NCBI GenBank assembly: GCA_963978895.1
Contig: OZ022241.1
Location: 40,871,329 to 40,935,328, forward strand
Reading direction: 5' to 3'
Source: Erpobdella octoculata
Lineage: Eukaryota > Annelida > Clitellata > Hirudinida > Erpobdellidae
DNA length: 64,000 bases
Numbering within the stretch: position 1 is the stretch's first letter; each line of letters opens with the position of its first letter. Below the pieces are notes generated by a model. It did no database searches. It saw only the letters and a program-made list of their open reading frames with translations, and was not told where the DNA came from. Shown in pieces: positions 1-14,200 of this stretch. The position numbers and the translations under genes were made by a program.

Positions 1-109
1 TTCTTCGTAACATACAATTCTTCGTAACATACAATTCTTCGTAACATACAATTCTTCGTAACATACAATTCTTCGTAACATACATTTCTTCGTAACATAC
101 ATTTCTTCG
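1..109. repeat. 17-bp minisatellite, about 6.4 copies
   Basis: The unit TTCTTCGTAACATACAA repeats head to tail and ends 12 bases before the acceptor of the first visible TRRAP exon. The last two units carry an A-to-T change at the unit end. The array continues to the window edge, so its true length is unknown. Confidence 0.95.
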
Positions 110-120
110 ATCGAAACCAG

Positions 121-2845
121 GTGGCGAACTTCCTAAGGTACGTGAAAGACATCTACAAACTGCTGCCCACTCACACGGACAAGCTGTTTGAGCATCGGAC
201 GCAGTTCAAGGTGTCCGACATCGGAGAGGCGGACGTCAAAGCCCTCCTCCAGGAGATATTCGTCATGACGACCATCGTCACGGAGAAGAAAAACTCCGAA
301 AACCAGAACGTCAGCGTTAGTGAAAATACCGTCATTCGCTTGTTTATCTTAATGAATCGTGAATATGCAAACGCGACATGCTTAATTTTAATTGGTCGAG
401 CCTTTTTTATTTATATTTATATTTTTTTTTCTCGCGACCTTCCCAGTACAACTTGCTGCCGAGAGCCGAGAAGTCCTTGAAGGTTTTGGCTGAGCTGCCG
501 ATCATAGTCGTTCTCATGTACCAGCTGTACAAGCAGCAGGCCCACGCTGAAGTAGCTGAGTTCATACCGCTTGTTATGACAACGATAAGCATGCAGCCTA
601 CTCAGCAACAAAGGTGAGTCGGTGGGTGGGTGGGTTAGGTGGACACGGGTGTTTAGATGTGAGAGCCGGGGGGGAGGATTTTGGGAGTGAATTTTGCCGG
701 ATGCGACTGTTGGGGATTGTAGGGGTGAAATTTGATACAAGGGGATTGGTCTAAAAGTGCTTGAGTTCAGAGTTCAGAGGGTTGATCCGTTGTGATGACC
801 CCTTTTTTTATACGAGCTTCATTAGGGATTCATCCATCAATCCATCCATCCATCCATCAGTCTCTTCATTCAATTATCAATCATTCCATCCATCCTTCCA
901 TCCATCAGTCTTTCCATTTATCAATCCATCCATGCATCAGTCTCTCCATTCAAATCACAATCATTCCATCCATCCATCAGTCTTTCCATTTATCAATCAA
1001 TCAATCCATGCATCAATCAGTCTCTTCATTCAATTATCAATCATTCCATCCATCCATCAGTCTTTCCATTTTTCCATTTTTATCAATCAATCAATTCATC
1101 CATACATCAACCAGTTTCTTCATTCAAATATCAATCATTCCATCCATCCATCCGTCAGTCTTTCTATTTATCAATCCATCCATCCATACATCAACCAGTC
1201 TCTTCATTCAAATATCAATCATTCCATCCATCAGTCTTTCCATTTATCAATCAATCCATCCATGCATCAATCAGTCTCTTCAATAATTCATTTTATCTCA
1301 CGCACAGAACGTCTGCCAACTTCAACAAAGAGGTCTACGTCGATTTCGCAGCCGCTCAGATCAAGACGCTGTCGTTCCTGGCCTACATCATCCGGATCTA
1401 CCAGGACCCGATAGCCGCACACTCCGCCCAGATGGTGCAGGGCATGCTCGACCTCTTCGCCCACTGTCCATCCGAGGTGGCTCATTTGCGTAAAGAGCTT
1501 CTCATTGCTGCGAGGCACATCCTCGCAACCGACCTTAGGATGAGTAAGTTTCGATGACGAATTACTTTTTTTATCATTTTTATTATTTTTTTTTTTTTTA
1601 TAACAAATTTACATTTTGCGGAATTGTTCGACGGGCAGAGTTTGTGCCTCACATCGAAAAGCTCTTCGACGAATCGATGCTCATCGGAACCGGATGGACC
1701 GCCCACGAATCACTCAGGTAAGCTCTTCCTCCGTCGCCATTTTTACACGCTTTTACTTAACTTGACTTCTCTGTCTGTCTGTCTGTCTGTCGTCAAATTT
1801 TGCAATCGATTTTTAACTAACTTCCCGATGAGCTAGAGACTTGAAAATTTAAAAATACTTCCGAACTGATTAACAATGCATTCTATCAAATTTTGGGATC
1901 GATTGGACAAAATTTAATTGAATAATTATTTGTGATATTTTCGTCGAACTATTTATTGTCTATGCTAAAATGCTTGTTGTTTATGTAACAGAATGTGGCC
2001 TACACAATCGATTATATAAAAGTGTGTTTTTAAAAAACTTTGTTTTTTGATTCACTTGTTTTTACATTGCAACAATAACCATCATGTTATCATCACACAA
2101 CTAATATTATAATCATCATCATCATGATTAATATTATAATCATCCTCATGATTAATATTATAATCATCATAATGATTAATATTATAATCATCCTCATGAT
2201 TAATATTATAATCATCATAATGATTAATATTATAATCATCATCATGATCATCATGACTAATATTATAATCATCATTATCATGAATAATATTATAATCATC
2301 ATCAGCAGCAGCATCATCATCATGACTGCTATCGCTATGAACCTCAGTGTTCAATAACCACCTTATTACGCTTACTTTCTTACACGAGCGAATAACTTTT
2401 TTCTTTCTCCCGAACAGACCGCTGGCTTACAGCACCCTCGCCGACCTAGTCCACCACATACGGGGGAACCTGTCGCTGTCCGACCTCTCGATGGCCGTCA
2501 ACCTCTTCTCGAAGAACATCCACGACGACACACTGCCGACCGGCATTCAGAACATGAGCTGCAAGCTCCTGCTGAACCTTGTCGAGATCATCAGAGGCAA
2601 GAGCGACACGACGGACACGTGGAATGTGAGTTCTCCGGATCGTGCGTGCGTCGGCTTTCGTGCGCGCGTGCGCGTAAATATTTTTTGCAGGCGGACGGAT
2701 GTGTGTTGAACGAACGAATCGCTGATTTTTGGCCCTCATATGATGACTTATTGAGTAGTTTTCAGCTATCCAATCATTAGATATAGATAACATGTTAATA
2801 TTATTATTGGTATTATTGTTGTTATTATTGTTATTATTATTATTA

Positions 2846-2903
<58 letters not shown>

Positions 2904-3772
2904 AAACGTTGACAGGGGAGAGAATTGCTGCTGAGAACTCTGGAGGTTTTCGTTCTCAAGTTCAAGGCCATCGCCGAGATACAGATGCCGTATCTGTTGA
3001 GCAAGTGGTTAGTACTTAATTTTTCTTTTGCGATCTGTGAAGTTAGGTGTGGTTTTGATTCTGGGTTTGGGGTCATACGGGATGGGGGTAGATTTTTTTC
3101 TTCTTCAATGATACGGTTTCGATGCGTTATTCGATGCGGGTAAGTATTTCCTCTTATAACTCCGCGTCGACCAAACACGTCCCGATACTAACCAGCTCGG
3201 TGGTTTTCTCAGCAAACAGGTGGATGCACAAGGGAAACCGATAACCACCGGTCAGCAGGGATCCTCTCCCTCAACGCCTTCGCACCAACAACAGGGGCCA
3301 ACTGGAACCCCCGTGGTTCAAAAACAGAAGTCTGCTCTAGGGGAATCAAAGGAGAACGAGGTAGCGAAAGCTTCTTCCGCAACTGGCTCTCTGACACCTG
3401 GGGGTGGAGCTACTCTGGGTTTGTCAGCCAATGAGAAAGATGATAACAAGGTATTGGTTGTTGGAGATGTGCACTGTGTTATGTCATTTTTTAATGGGTG
3501 TGGTTGGTTTTAGTTATCTTGAATGTAATTATTTGTGTCATCATCATTATTACCTTATCGTCATCGTTATTACATCATCGTCATCGCAATCAACAGGTGG
3601 GCAAGACACTGTCATCGAGCACGACGAGCCAATTGTACTCCGTGGTCGAGTGCAGGGGGCTGGTGAAAACCCTTGTGTCCGGGGTCAAGACCATCACTTG
3701 GGGCCTCTCGAATTGTAAAGCTCCGTCGATCGGTGAGCGGACATGTGAATGATGATGTGATGATTCGTGGAA

Positions 3773-3809
<37 letters not shown>

Positions 3810-3835
3810 TGATAATGATAATGATAATAATAATA

Positions 3836-3905
<70 letters not shown>

Positions 3906-4630
3906 TGATTCTGACACCTTTTGTTGACTCTTGCTGCTGTCATGGCCGTGGCCGTCATGTTAGTCGGTTGTGTCTATTACCGAATCTGAAATATACAATA
4001 CAAATCTGAGATATACAAACACTCATCATCATCATTGTCATGGTACATATATATAATAGAATAATCATCCTTATTGTCATGATTTTCAACTCAATTGCTA
4101 TCCATCTCTCTCCGTACATACACATTCCATCTCTATTCAACTTCTGCAGACATGATGATGATACAGAACAAGCAACTCCTGCCGAAGGAGACCCTGGTGT
4201 ACATTCGCCTCGTCAGGTGTGCCCTGCTCGCCCTGGACATCTACACCATCAACACCACCCCCCAGGGACAGACCCAAGTCAGACCCCCCTCGTAAGTGAT
4301 TTAGACCATCCGGCGAGATGACGTTATAAAGAAAAAACTAATAAGACGATAAGATGCCTGCCGACTAGAGCCCTGCACGGGCGGAACCTCAATGTCAAGG
4401 TTATCGAAACATGCCGAGGCCGTCGCGCCGGGCCTCGGGATTTTCTGCCCGTAAAATCAGACCGGGTTGGGCCTGAAATTTTGCACCCACGAAACGGGCC
4501 GGTCTGAGTCACAGACGGGCCGTCGCAAAAAATCGGCCAATGCAGGGCTCTAGCGGTGTCTCGTGATTGTTGATAATTTTATTATTGATTTAATAATTTA
4601 CTGCTATCATCATCATCATCATCGTCGTCG

Positions 4631-4662
<32 letters not shown>

Positions 4663-6477
4663 GCAGAAATGCTCAGACTGTGAGAACGAAAGAGGAAAAG
4701 GAAGTTCTGGAACACTTCGCGGGAGTGGTCGGTCCTCCGTTTATTTATTTTATTTTATTTTATTTATTTTTACGAATTATGAAACATCATTTAATAAAAA
4801 ATTATTAATCACTTATTATTGTTATTTATTAGTATTATTTTACTATTCATTACCACACGACTTGCATTGAAATGACTAATAATAATTATTTATATGCAAC
4901 GAATTTGTAAATATCGTTTGAATTAAATTCAATCTCCTTCCAGTTTATCATGATGAGCACGATCACATTTAAAGAGATTTTCTCCACGATGGTTGAGGTT
5001 GGCTCATTGGTTGATTGATTTATTTATTGATTAATTAATTTATTTATTTATTTATTTATTGATTAATTGATTTATTTATTGATTCATTTATTTATTTTAT
5101 GCGTTTTTGAGATTATATTCCAACAATCAATTTTTGCATTAAATCGATTGCTTCTTCTTCGATGAACAAACCAGTTTCTGCGTTTTCGTTGCTTGAAAAA
5201 ACGAGCTTATTTTTAACCTTTTAAATCTTTTTTTATTTTCCAGTACATGGTCACCAGGATCCATTGCAATTATGCTCTCCAGGTATGCTCCCTATGTCCA
5301 TCAACTGTTCTGCCGTCGTTTTCGTGGTTACTGCTATCACCATCAGCAGCAGTACTATATGTATCACCATCATCAGCAGCAGTACTATATGCATCATCAT
5401 AAGCAGCTGTACTATATGTATCACCATAAGCAGCTGTACTATATGCATCATCATAAGCAGCTGTACTGTATGCATCATCATAAGCAGCAGTACTATATGC
5501 ATCACCATAAGCAGCAGTACTATATGTATCACCATCAGCAGCAGCAATACTATATGCATCATCATAAGCAGCTGTACTATATGCATCATCATAAGCAGCT
5601 GTACTATATGTATCACCATCAGCAGCTGTACTATATGTATCACCGTAAGCAGCTGTACTATATGTATCACCATGAGCAGCAGTACTATATGTATCACCAT
5701 CAGCAGCTGTACTATATGTATCACCGTAAGCAGCTGTACTATATGTATCACCATAACCAGCAGTACTATATGTATTACCATAAGCAGCTGTACTATATGT
5801 ATCAGCACCAGAAACAGTACTATATGTATCACCATCAGCAAAACCACGAGTATCATCATCATTATTGTCATTAACATCAATAAAGTCACATGTATCACCA
5901 GTATTATAAAGTACAGATTAACGGAGGGGGGAAGAGATAAATTAACCGTTTTCAAAATATCAATCGTCGGCTCTCTTTCCTGTACCATCGACAGATCATC
6001 GCCAATTCCTTCCTGGCGAGCTCAACGACGTCTGCCACTTTTGCTACCATATTGGTCGAATTCCTGCTCAAGCACATGGACGAAATGGGATGTAAGTGGC
6101 GGCAGCCGGCGCGGCCGTTTCGATTTTACACGATTGTGATGATTTTTTGAGGAGAGATGACAATGAATTCAAGATGATGATGTTGATATGAAATAATTAT
6201 GTAGTCAATTGAAACGTTTTAGAAGGATTGAAATTTTTTAAAGATAAAATGTCATCCAAATAGATATTGTATTATCCATCATTAAATTAAATTAATCAAT
6301 TGAACAGATATTATATCATCCAGTAAATTTAATCAATTATCATTATTAAAGAAAATTCTCATTTTTTTCTAAAATCGATCAGCCAATGCCGACAAGTCGA
6401 GCCTCTACTTGAAGCTGTTCAAGCTGGTCTTTGGATCCGTTTCGCTGCTTGCGAATGAGAATGAGCAGATGTTGAAG
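121..6477 (+). CDS. TRRAP: TRRAP exons 1-14 of this window: N-terminal HEAT region
   Basis: Exons: 121-309 (donor may instead follow 315), 447-613, 1308-1543, 1639-1717, 2418-2625, 2916-3007, 3213-3450, 3597-3732, 4150-4291, 4667-4727, 4944-4997, 5244-5282, 5995-6091, 6383-6477. The block covers family landmarks such as LSFLAYIIRIYQ, AHLRKELLIAA, LAYSTLADLVHH, MSCKLLLNLV, LEVFVLKFKAIA, RGLVKTLVSGVKTITWG, KEEKEVLEHFAGV and LYLKLFKLVFGSVS. Exon 7 (3213-3450) encodes a hydrophilic Gln/Ser/Pro/Thr linker where human TRRAP has a proline-rich linker of unrelated sequence, so this loop evolves quickly. Exon 12 is only 39 nt. Exon 10 follows a CAT microsatellite directly, and exon 6 follows a long ATT tract. 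Confidence 0.95.
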
Positions 6478-9400
6478 GTAAGACAGAGGATTCACTGCCA
6501 CAGTTCAATAGATATGTATATATAAAAAATATTTATTTTTCAATATATATAAACGAACTAAATATTTTTCGTCTTTCTGTTCAAATCTCGTCTTAATCTG
6601 TAAACAGCCCCATCTGCACACGATCGTCAACCGTGCCATGGAACTGGCTCGGACGGCCAAGGACCCTTACAACTACTTCCTGCTGCTCCGAGCCCTGTTC
6701 AGATCGATCGGAGGGGGCAGTCATGATCTCTTGTACCAGGAATTCCTGCCCCTCTTGCCCAACTTGCTGCAAGGTTTCGGTTTCATTTTTTTCAAAAAAA
6801 TTTTTTTTATCTATTTTAACATATAATTTACATTTCGTATAATTCGCTATGCCATGGCGACTGACTTGCTCTATGAACGACGTTATAGGATCGGAATAAG
6901 ATCTTATTTAGGAAATGTTTATATGATATTTTTTACCATATCACAGGGCTGAACAACCTACAGAGCGGTCTACACCGGCAGCACATGAAGGACCTCTTCG
7001 TGGAACTGTGCCTCACCGTCCCGGTTCGCCTCTCCAGCCTCCTGCCGTACCTGCCCATGCTCATGGACCCTCTCGTCTCTGCGCTCAACGGCAGCCAAAC
7101 TCTTGTCAGTCAAGTAAGAGGCGGCTCTCTGGCCGACCCTTGTTCTGGATAGGACTTGTTCGGGGCCTGGCCGTAGCGGTTATGCATGCTCGAGGGTTGA
7201 TTGTAGCTGTCGGGAGTTATAATAATTAATACCTCATTTGCATGAAGGGGGGTGCTTGAAATCTGATTGGACTGATTTTTGTGTTGTGCTGACGATTGTT
7301 GAAAATAATTAAAATACATTCAACAAGATGATATATATTTAAATTTTATTATTTAACACGATCATGACTACGGCATTACGTATTGGGATTTTATATTATT
7401 GTCCTTTCTAAATTTCTCTCTCAGGGTTTAAGGACGTTGGAGCTCTGCGTTGATAACCTTCAGCCGGATTTTCTCTTCAGTCACATTGAGCCTGTGAAGG
7501 CTGAGCTCATGCAGGTTTGTCTGTTGTGCGTGTGTATGTGTGTGTGTGTCTGTGTTTGTATGTTTGTGTTTGTTTGTTTGTATTCAGGTTTATTCTTGTA
7601 TTTTTGCATCTCATTGAGTTTTTATTTATATTTATGCATCTTGCTAAGTTATACTTAATATTTATGTATATCACTAAGTTATTCTTAATATTTATGCATA
7701 TTACTAAGTTTTTCTAGTTACACACACATATATATATATATACATAATTTGTTTACTTTTTCTTCCTCTCCCCTCCTCTCCAAGGCCTTGTGGCACTGCC
7801 TGAACAGCCCGAACGACTCGACCGCATCCGTGGCTTTCAGAGTTCTCGGAAAGTTCGGAGGCAGCAACAGAAAGGTCATTCACGCTCCACAGAAGGTTAA
7901 ATTTAATATTAATTAATCAATTAATTAATTAATTAATTAATTCTTTGTCTCTCAAATTATCATAACATAAATGGTAAACATGGGAATCACTCGCTTGTTC
8001 CGTATCGTTTCTGAATTCTTTTTTTTCTCGGTAACTTTTTTGTTTAGAGCTAGCCGTTTTCAGAAGTGCATAAAATGACTGTGGTTATTAGCTTAAGTAA
8101 AAAATCAATATTTCTCACTAACTTTATACTTTTTGTGTTATTAACTTTTATTTATACTGCAATTTATATTTGATAAATAATAATTAATTTAGTTTTATTT
8201 TTATAAAATCTACCTCCAGTTGGCCAGAAAGGAGTTTGAATCCACTGGACCGATCATCTCCGTGACCTTTCACGACAGCCCCCAACCCGTACCTCTTCCT
8301 GTCGACCTTTTCATCGATACGGCCTTCACCTTGCTCAAAACGACGCCCGTCCCTCCGGCCACCTCCTCGTCTGCTGCCACGACGACCCCCACTCTTCCTA
8401 ACAACGATCTTTTTTACAAGCAGCACGCTTGGAATCTGGTCAAGAGCTATCTGACCTTGACCGTCGCCGTCGACGACAAGTGAGAAAAATTTTTTATTTC
8501 GGTCGTTTATTTGATTGGTTCAAATTTTTCGCTTGATCATTAATTATGCAGTGCTGTTGTTTCGTTGCGAATCGTGTTGCGTCTCGCTTTTCCCTCGGTT
8601 TATTGAAGCGTGGAAAACTTACAGCTGTTCTCCAACAGATGATGTTCTGGTGAATTGTCGATTTTTTTTTTCTTTAAGGGCGCATCAACCCTCGGAGAAC
8701 AACCAGGGCATGACCCCGTCCGTGGTGGACAACTCTGCCGGTTACGGCGATGCTCTTTTCAAGATGTTTTCTCATTCTTCGTAAGTTTTTCTCTAAAAAC
8801 CGATTCTTGAAGTTATTAGTGGCATATTGAAACTCATTAATAGCTATAAAGTAATATTAGTTAACCAAAGATCAATCTTAAGGTTAACTAATATTACTTT
8901 ATAGCTATGGCAAAAATTGAAGAAAAAAAAGATTAAAAATAAACCGCAAAACATAATCGTGACCTTGAACTTTTCGATTAAAGCTTCCAGACGCTGCCCA
9001 AAAGATCAGACGCTCTGACGATATGCTTTTGTATGGACGAGCACTTCAGATCTGTACAGCAGAAGGCTCTAGCTGCTATGCTCGGCTAGTAGAACATACG
9101 TTTTTGTTTTTAAAGTTTTTCTGCAGTTCATGTCAACGTTATTATAGTACTGTTTTTACACGCTTTTTATTATTAGTTATCTCTCAATTCCTCTTTATTT
9201 TTACTCCTTATTCTCTCACTATCTTTTTTTATCTTTATTTTTCTATCTCTTCTTTCCTTTACTGTATCAACTCTGATCTGATTTATTATTTCGTTACATC
9301 TCCATTATTTATTATTTCGTTACATCTCCATAATTTATTATTTCGTTACATCTCCAATATTTATTATTTCGTTACATCTCCAATATTTATTATTTCGTTA

Positions 9401-11217
9401 CATCTCCAATATTTATTATTTCGTTACATCTCCAATATTTATTATCTCGTTACATCTCCAATATTTATTATTTCGTTACATCTCCATAATTTATTATTTC
9501 GTTACATCTCCATAATTTATTTCGTTACATCTCCAATATTTATTATTTCGTTACATCTCCAATATTTATTATTTCGTTACATCTCCATAATTTATTATTT
9601 CGTTACGTCTGCAGTTGCCTCGTCCATCAAAGAGCTCTTCAGTTCCGAGATTCTCGAATTTGTCGTTTCCACGGTGACCCACTACACCTTGGTGGCAATC
9701 TCTCAGCAGACAGGTTCGTGTGGATCGTCAGTTTGCGATTGGTCCATTTTTAATTTATAATTTATCTTTCCATCATACTTTCCATCCATCCGCTCATCTA
9801 TCTGATCATATATCGACTCATCCTTCCGTTCGTTCGATCGATCCATCCACCCGCCATTTGTCTACCCGTCGCTGCAGGTCCCAAGGCAACAACGAACAAG
9901 GAAAAGCTGGAGTTTAAGGATAACCTAGATCCGCAGGTGCTGCTCGATGCCATTGTCATGGTGATGGGGCTCGAGGATCGCGACCTCAGCGCTTCGGGTC
10001 TGATGGCTCTTGCCGTCACGATGAAGGTCACCATGTCCGTTTTAGGGTCAGAAGAAAGGGTGAGAGAATACATTAATACATTTCTATAGTTTTCATTTTT
10101 AATGATCCAGCTGTTTAGTTGTTCAATCGTATCGTAGGTAACCGTAATTTTAAGTCGATTTCTCGAGTTACGGGATTATTTAACGGGCGCATCTCCGTCT
10201 ATTCTCCAGGTGTTTTCCCTTCCGTTCTACGAGTACCTGTCCGAAAAGATTCTGCTCATGTGCCACGAGAGGTCCTGGTACCACAAGATGGGAGGGTGCG
10301 TTTCGACGTCGTTGCAATGCCGTTTATATATTTATTTAATCCTAATTAGTTATTTTAATTGGATAATTTAATTTTAATTGGTTAATTTAATTTTAATTAG
10401 TTACTTTAATGTTAATTAGTTAATATAATTGTTTATCATTATGGATTGCTATTTATTTGTTATCATATGAATTTTAATTTTAATAATAGAAATATTAATG
10501 TAATATTTATAAACATAAAAAAATGTATTAGCTGTTGAGCTTTCACTGTATGGCACTGTCGAGAGAAATCAATCGATTGACGTTTAACGAAATCGCTTTT
10601 TTTTTTTTACACACGTTTCCTTTCTTATTTCTTTTGCTTTCTCTCTTTCTCGTAGGTGCGAGGGAATAAAGTTCTTGAACGACAATGCCTCGATAGAGTT
10701 CATGCTCGAGCATCAAGTCGCATACCTCAAAGCTCTCCTCTTTGTAGTCCTCGATCTCTCCGGAGAGGTAAGCCCAGATTGGGGAGAATTGAGACGGAAC
10801 GAACTTATAAGAAATGTCGAGTTATCATGAAAAAGGGATTTTTTTAAGTGTGCTTTGTGGTTCGGGCCGATAGAATAGAACCACCGTGTATCCTCCTATG
10901 CGTGTCGTAAAAGGCGACTAAAGGGAGGTTCGCAGGAAGGGCATCCGGGTAAAACTTTGCTCCAAATTCCATATGGGTAACAAAACAAAGAATCTCCTGC
11001 CGGCTCGGACGTCGCCTGATGAAACAAGGTCGACAAGGTCCGCGCTTTCTTTTCTCGGCCTAGACGGAAGTGAAAAGTTAGCTATGGGCTTGAAGAAGAA
11101 TTTATGAGCTCGGCCTGAAGCGACAGTCTGCCCTGGATTGTGACTTGTGGAGGGGCCTGATATGGAAAAAACGTCCAACCCTAGCATAGCGTGGAATAGG
11201 GACGTTTAAAAAATAAA

Positions 11218-11248
<31 letters not shown>

Positions 11249-14200
11249 AGATTGTATGATGAATGATTCTAGATAGTTTTGCAATAATTTTTTGGGATGA
11301 ATTTAAGATTTTTTTTGCGAATAGTTTTGTTTATTCGTGATTTTCCGTAATTTAAAATGCCTTTCTTGTTAAATTATTCTCAGCTTATTATCTTTTCATT
11401 CTCCCGACATTCGATCAGGTCTCCAACGGAGCTATGACACTGGCGAAGACCGTGATGCAAGAAATGTGCACCAAGTGCTGTCGTGCCGTCGACGGGTTGA
11501 AGAACAGCGGATCGGTCATCGGCGCCGGCGGTGGGGAAGATAAGGAAGCTGACCTTCGCGAGCTCCATGCTAAGTCTTCCTCTGAGGTCATCAAGGAGCT
11601 GGCCAGGCAGATCTGCTGTGCCAATCAGCTCGTCAGGGAACAGGTGCGTGCTACTGATTGATGCTTCTTCCGTCGATACACCTGTTGATTTGTCGTCGGG
11701 AGTTTTTTAACCAACGCGACACGTGATAGCAATTGTATAGTTCATCTTCGTTTTCGCCTCGTGATCGTCTGTTCATCATTTTTTTTTTAAATTGAGCAGT
11801 TTGCTTCTGTTAATTCTAATCTGTGCTAACAAGCATCTGTTTCATCGATAGAGTTCCGCGTCAATGTTGATTGGTCTTCTACGTCTACGACGGTGGCCAA
11901 TCAACATCGCCGATGAAACAGAGACTTCTTGCATACAGAGATAAGCAATAACATGATACGACGAGTCTAATTAATAATTAATTATATACATCAGGCTGTG
12001 AGCTTGTTGAAGATGCTGGCAGAGCTGAAGGGCTGCAGCGTTACGGAGCTGATCGAGCCGATCAAGGAGGTCTTCGCCGACATGATCCCCCCGAAGAAGC
12101 ACCTGCTCAGATTCCAGCCGGCTCTCATACAGATGGGGATCATGGTACGTGCGTGTGTACGAGTTTTATGATTATTATTATACAGGTTTTTTATATAGCG
12201 CTTTTTTACAAAATAAAAGTCGCAAAAGCGCACTGCACAATTAAATGGAAGAGAACAAATATGACTTGAGCCGTTCACGAAAGACACTAAAAGGCATCGT
12301 TGGATCCTTCAGAGCGGTGGGAAGGCTATTCCAGGCCACAGGACCAGCGGTTTTGTGTCTTGCATGTGTATGAGTTGATTGTGTGTGTTTACCGTGTGAA
12401 ATTCAACGTGGGAAGTTTTTCCATCAATCGGTAAATCCTCTTCCATCGTCCGTTTTTTTAATTTCCGCAGGAAGGAAACGCGTTCTGTCTCTCCCTGGAG
12501 CCGCGTCTCATAACGGTGGACTTGAACGTCATCGAGCACAAGCTGTTCTACCAGGAGCTGTCGAACATCTGCGAGACCGATGATGCGAACCTGCTCAGGC
12601 TGAACTGCTACAAGAACATCTCGGACTTTACGCAGCTGAGGATCAGCGCCATCAGTGAGTTTGATCACGTGATCTTGTAATGAATCATGTGGTTTGAAAT
12701 CGTTTCATAATTGCCAAGATAATGATGATGATCATCATCATTGCTAAGATCATTATCATCATCATTGCTAAGATCGTTATCATCATTATCGATAGTATAT
12801 CATCATTGTAATTGCTAGTATTGCTATGATCATCATTGATAGTATCATTATCATCATCATTGCTAAAATCACTATCATCATTGCTAGTACCACTACCAGC
12901 AATGCTGACAACATTGCTAAGATTGTTATCATCATCATTGCTAGTATCCTTATCATCATCATCATACCCAAGATCATTATCATCAACATTGCTAGTATCG
13001 CTCTCATCATCATTGCTGGGATTGCTATCATCATCATCACCAGTACTAAGATCACTATCATCTCATCATAAGTTTTAAAATCGTCATCATCATCATTGCT
13101 CAGATCACTATCATTATTATGTGAACTCTCACATATAATTTTCATGACTATGTACGAACTGAACCATTTCAAAAATGTTCTACCCCCCAACCAACAGAGG
13201 TTCTCTCCACACTGCACTACATTGCCGAAGTCCGATCCCCCGTATTCCAGATCCTATACAAGGCGCTCAACTCTAACAACAGTGAGCTGCAAGACGTAGC
13301 ATTCAACTGCTTGAAGAAGGTTGTTGCATTTGTTGAGTATTCTTGTTGTTTACCTTTCTCTTAATTTTTTGTTCTGTTATTCTTTGTTCTAATTTTTTGT
13401 TCTGTTATTCTTTGTTCTAATTTTTTTTGTTCTGTTATTCTCTGTTCTATTTTTTTTGTTCTGTTATTCTTTGTTCTATTTTTTGTTCTGTTATTCTTTG
13501 TTCTAATTTTTTGTTCTGTTATTCTTTGTACTATTTTTTTTGTTCTGTTATTCTTTGTTCTATTTTTTTGTTCTGTTATTCTTTGTTCTAATTTTTTTCT
13601 GTTATTTTTTGTTCTGATTGTTTTTGTTCTGTTATTTTGTCTTCTATTTTTTTTTGTTGTGTTGTTCTTTGTTCTAATTTCTTTTCTGTTATTCTTTGTT
13701 CTAATTTTTTTGTTCTGTTAATCTCTGTTACGATTTGTTTTTTGTTCTGTTTTTCTTTGCTCTATTTTTTTCTGTTATTATTTGTTCTACAAGCATCGAT
13801 CAATTTTTTTTACATGTTCTTTCAACGATCGAGTTCTAGACGTTTTCTCGTGCGTGTCTCGAGTACGTGTTCACACTGTTCACGTGCTGTTTAAATGCGT
13901 GCTGTTCGAGTAAACGTGCCATTTATTTAACGACACTATTTAGAAAGGATCATTAAAATGGAGGGAGATTTTACTAGAAAAGTTTAATACACAAGGAAAA
14001 TTGGAAATTGTTCAAATTAGAACATCTAACTCTTATGAACTGAACAAACAGAGCATTATTTCATCATCTCTTTCGCTGTTCTCTCTCGTTGCAGTTCGTT
14101 TCGGGATTCTCGATGGATTCCTCGGTTGTCAACCTGACCATGCGACCGGAGCTGCAGTGCCTCCAGGACTTCTCTCTTCTCGACCTCCACAAGGTCAAGG

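Noticed and set aside
761..1414. Ser/Ile/His/Pro-rich frame of over 200 codons
   Set aside because: Product of a CATC/CAAT minisatellite; it only becomes real coding sequence at the TRRAP exon starting 1308, which is in another frame.
5251..6139. Long open frames on both strands (245, 291 and 200 codons)
   Set aside because: They follow a 30-bp tandem repeat with no stop in several frames and lie in an intron between two conserved TRRAP exons. There is no protein-like composition.
9023..9760. 245-codon frame rich in Phe/Leu/Ile/Tyr
   Set aside because: It overlaps the end of TRRAP exon 21, a 26-bp minisatellite and exon 22 in the wrong frame.
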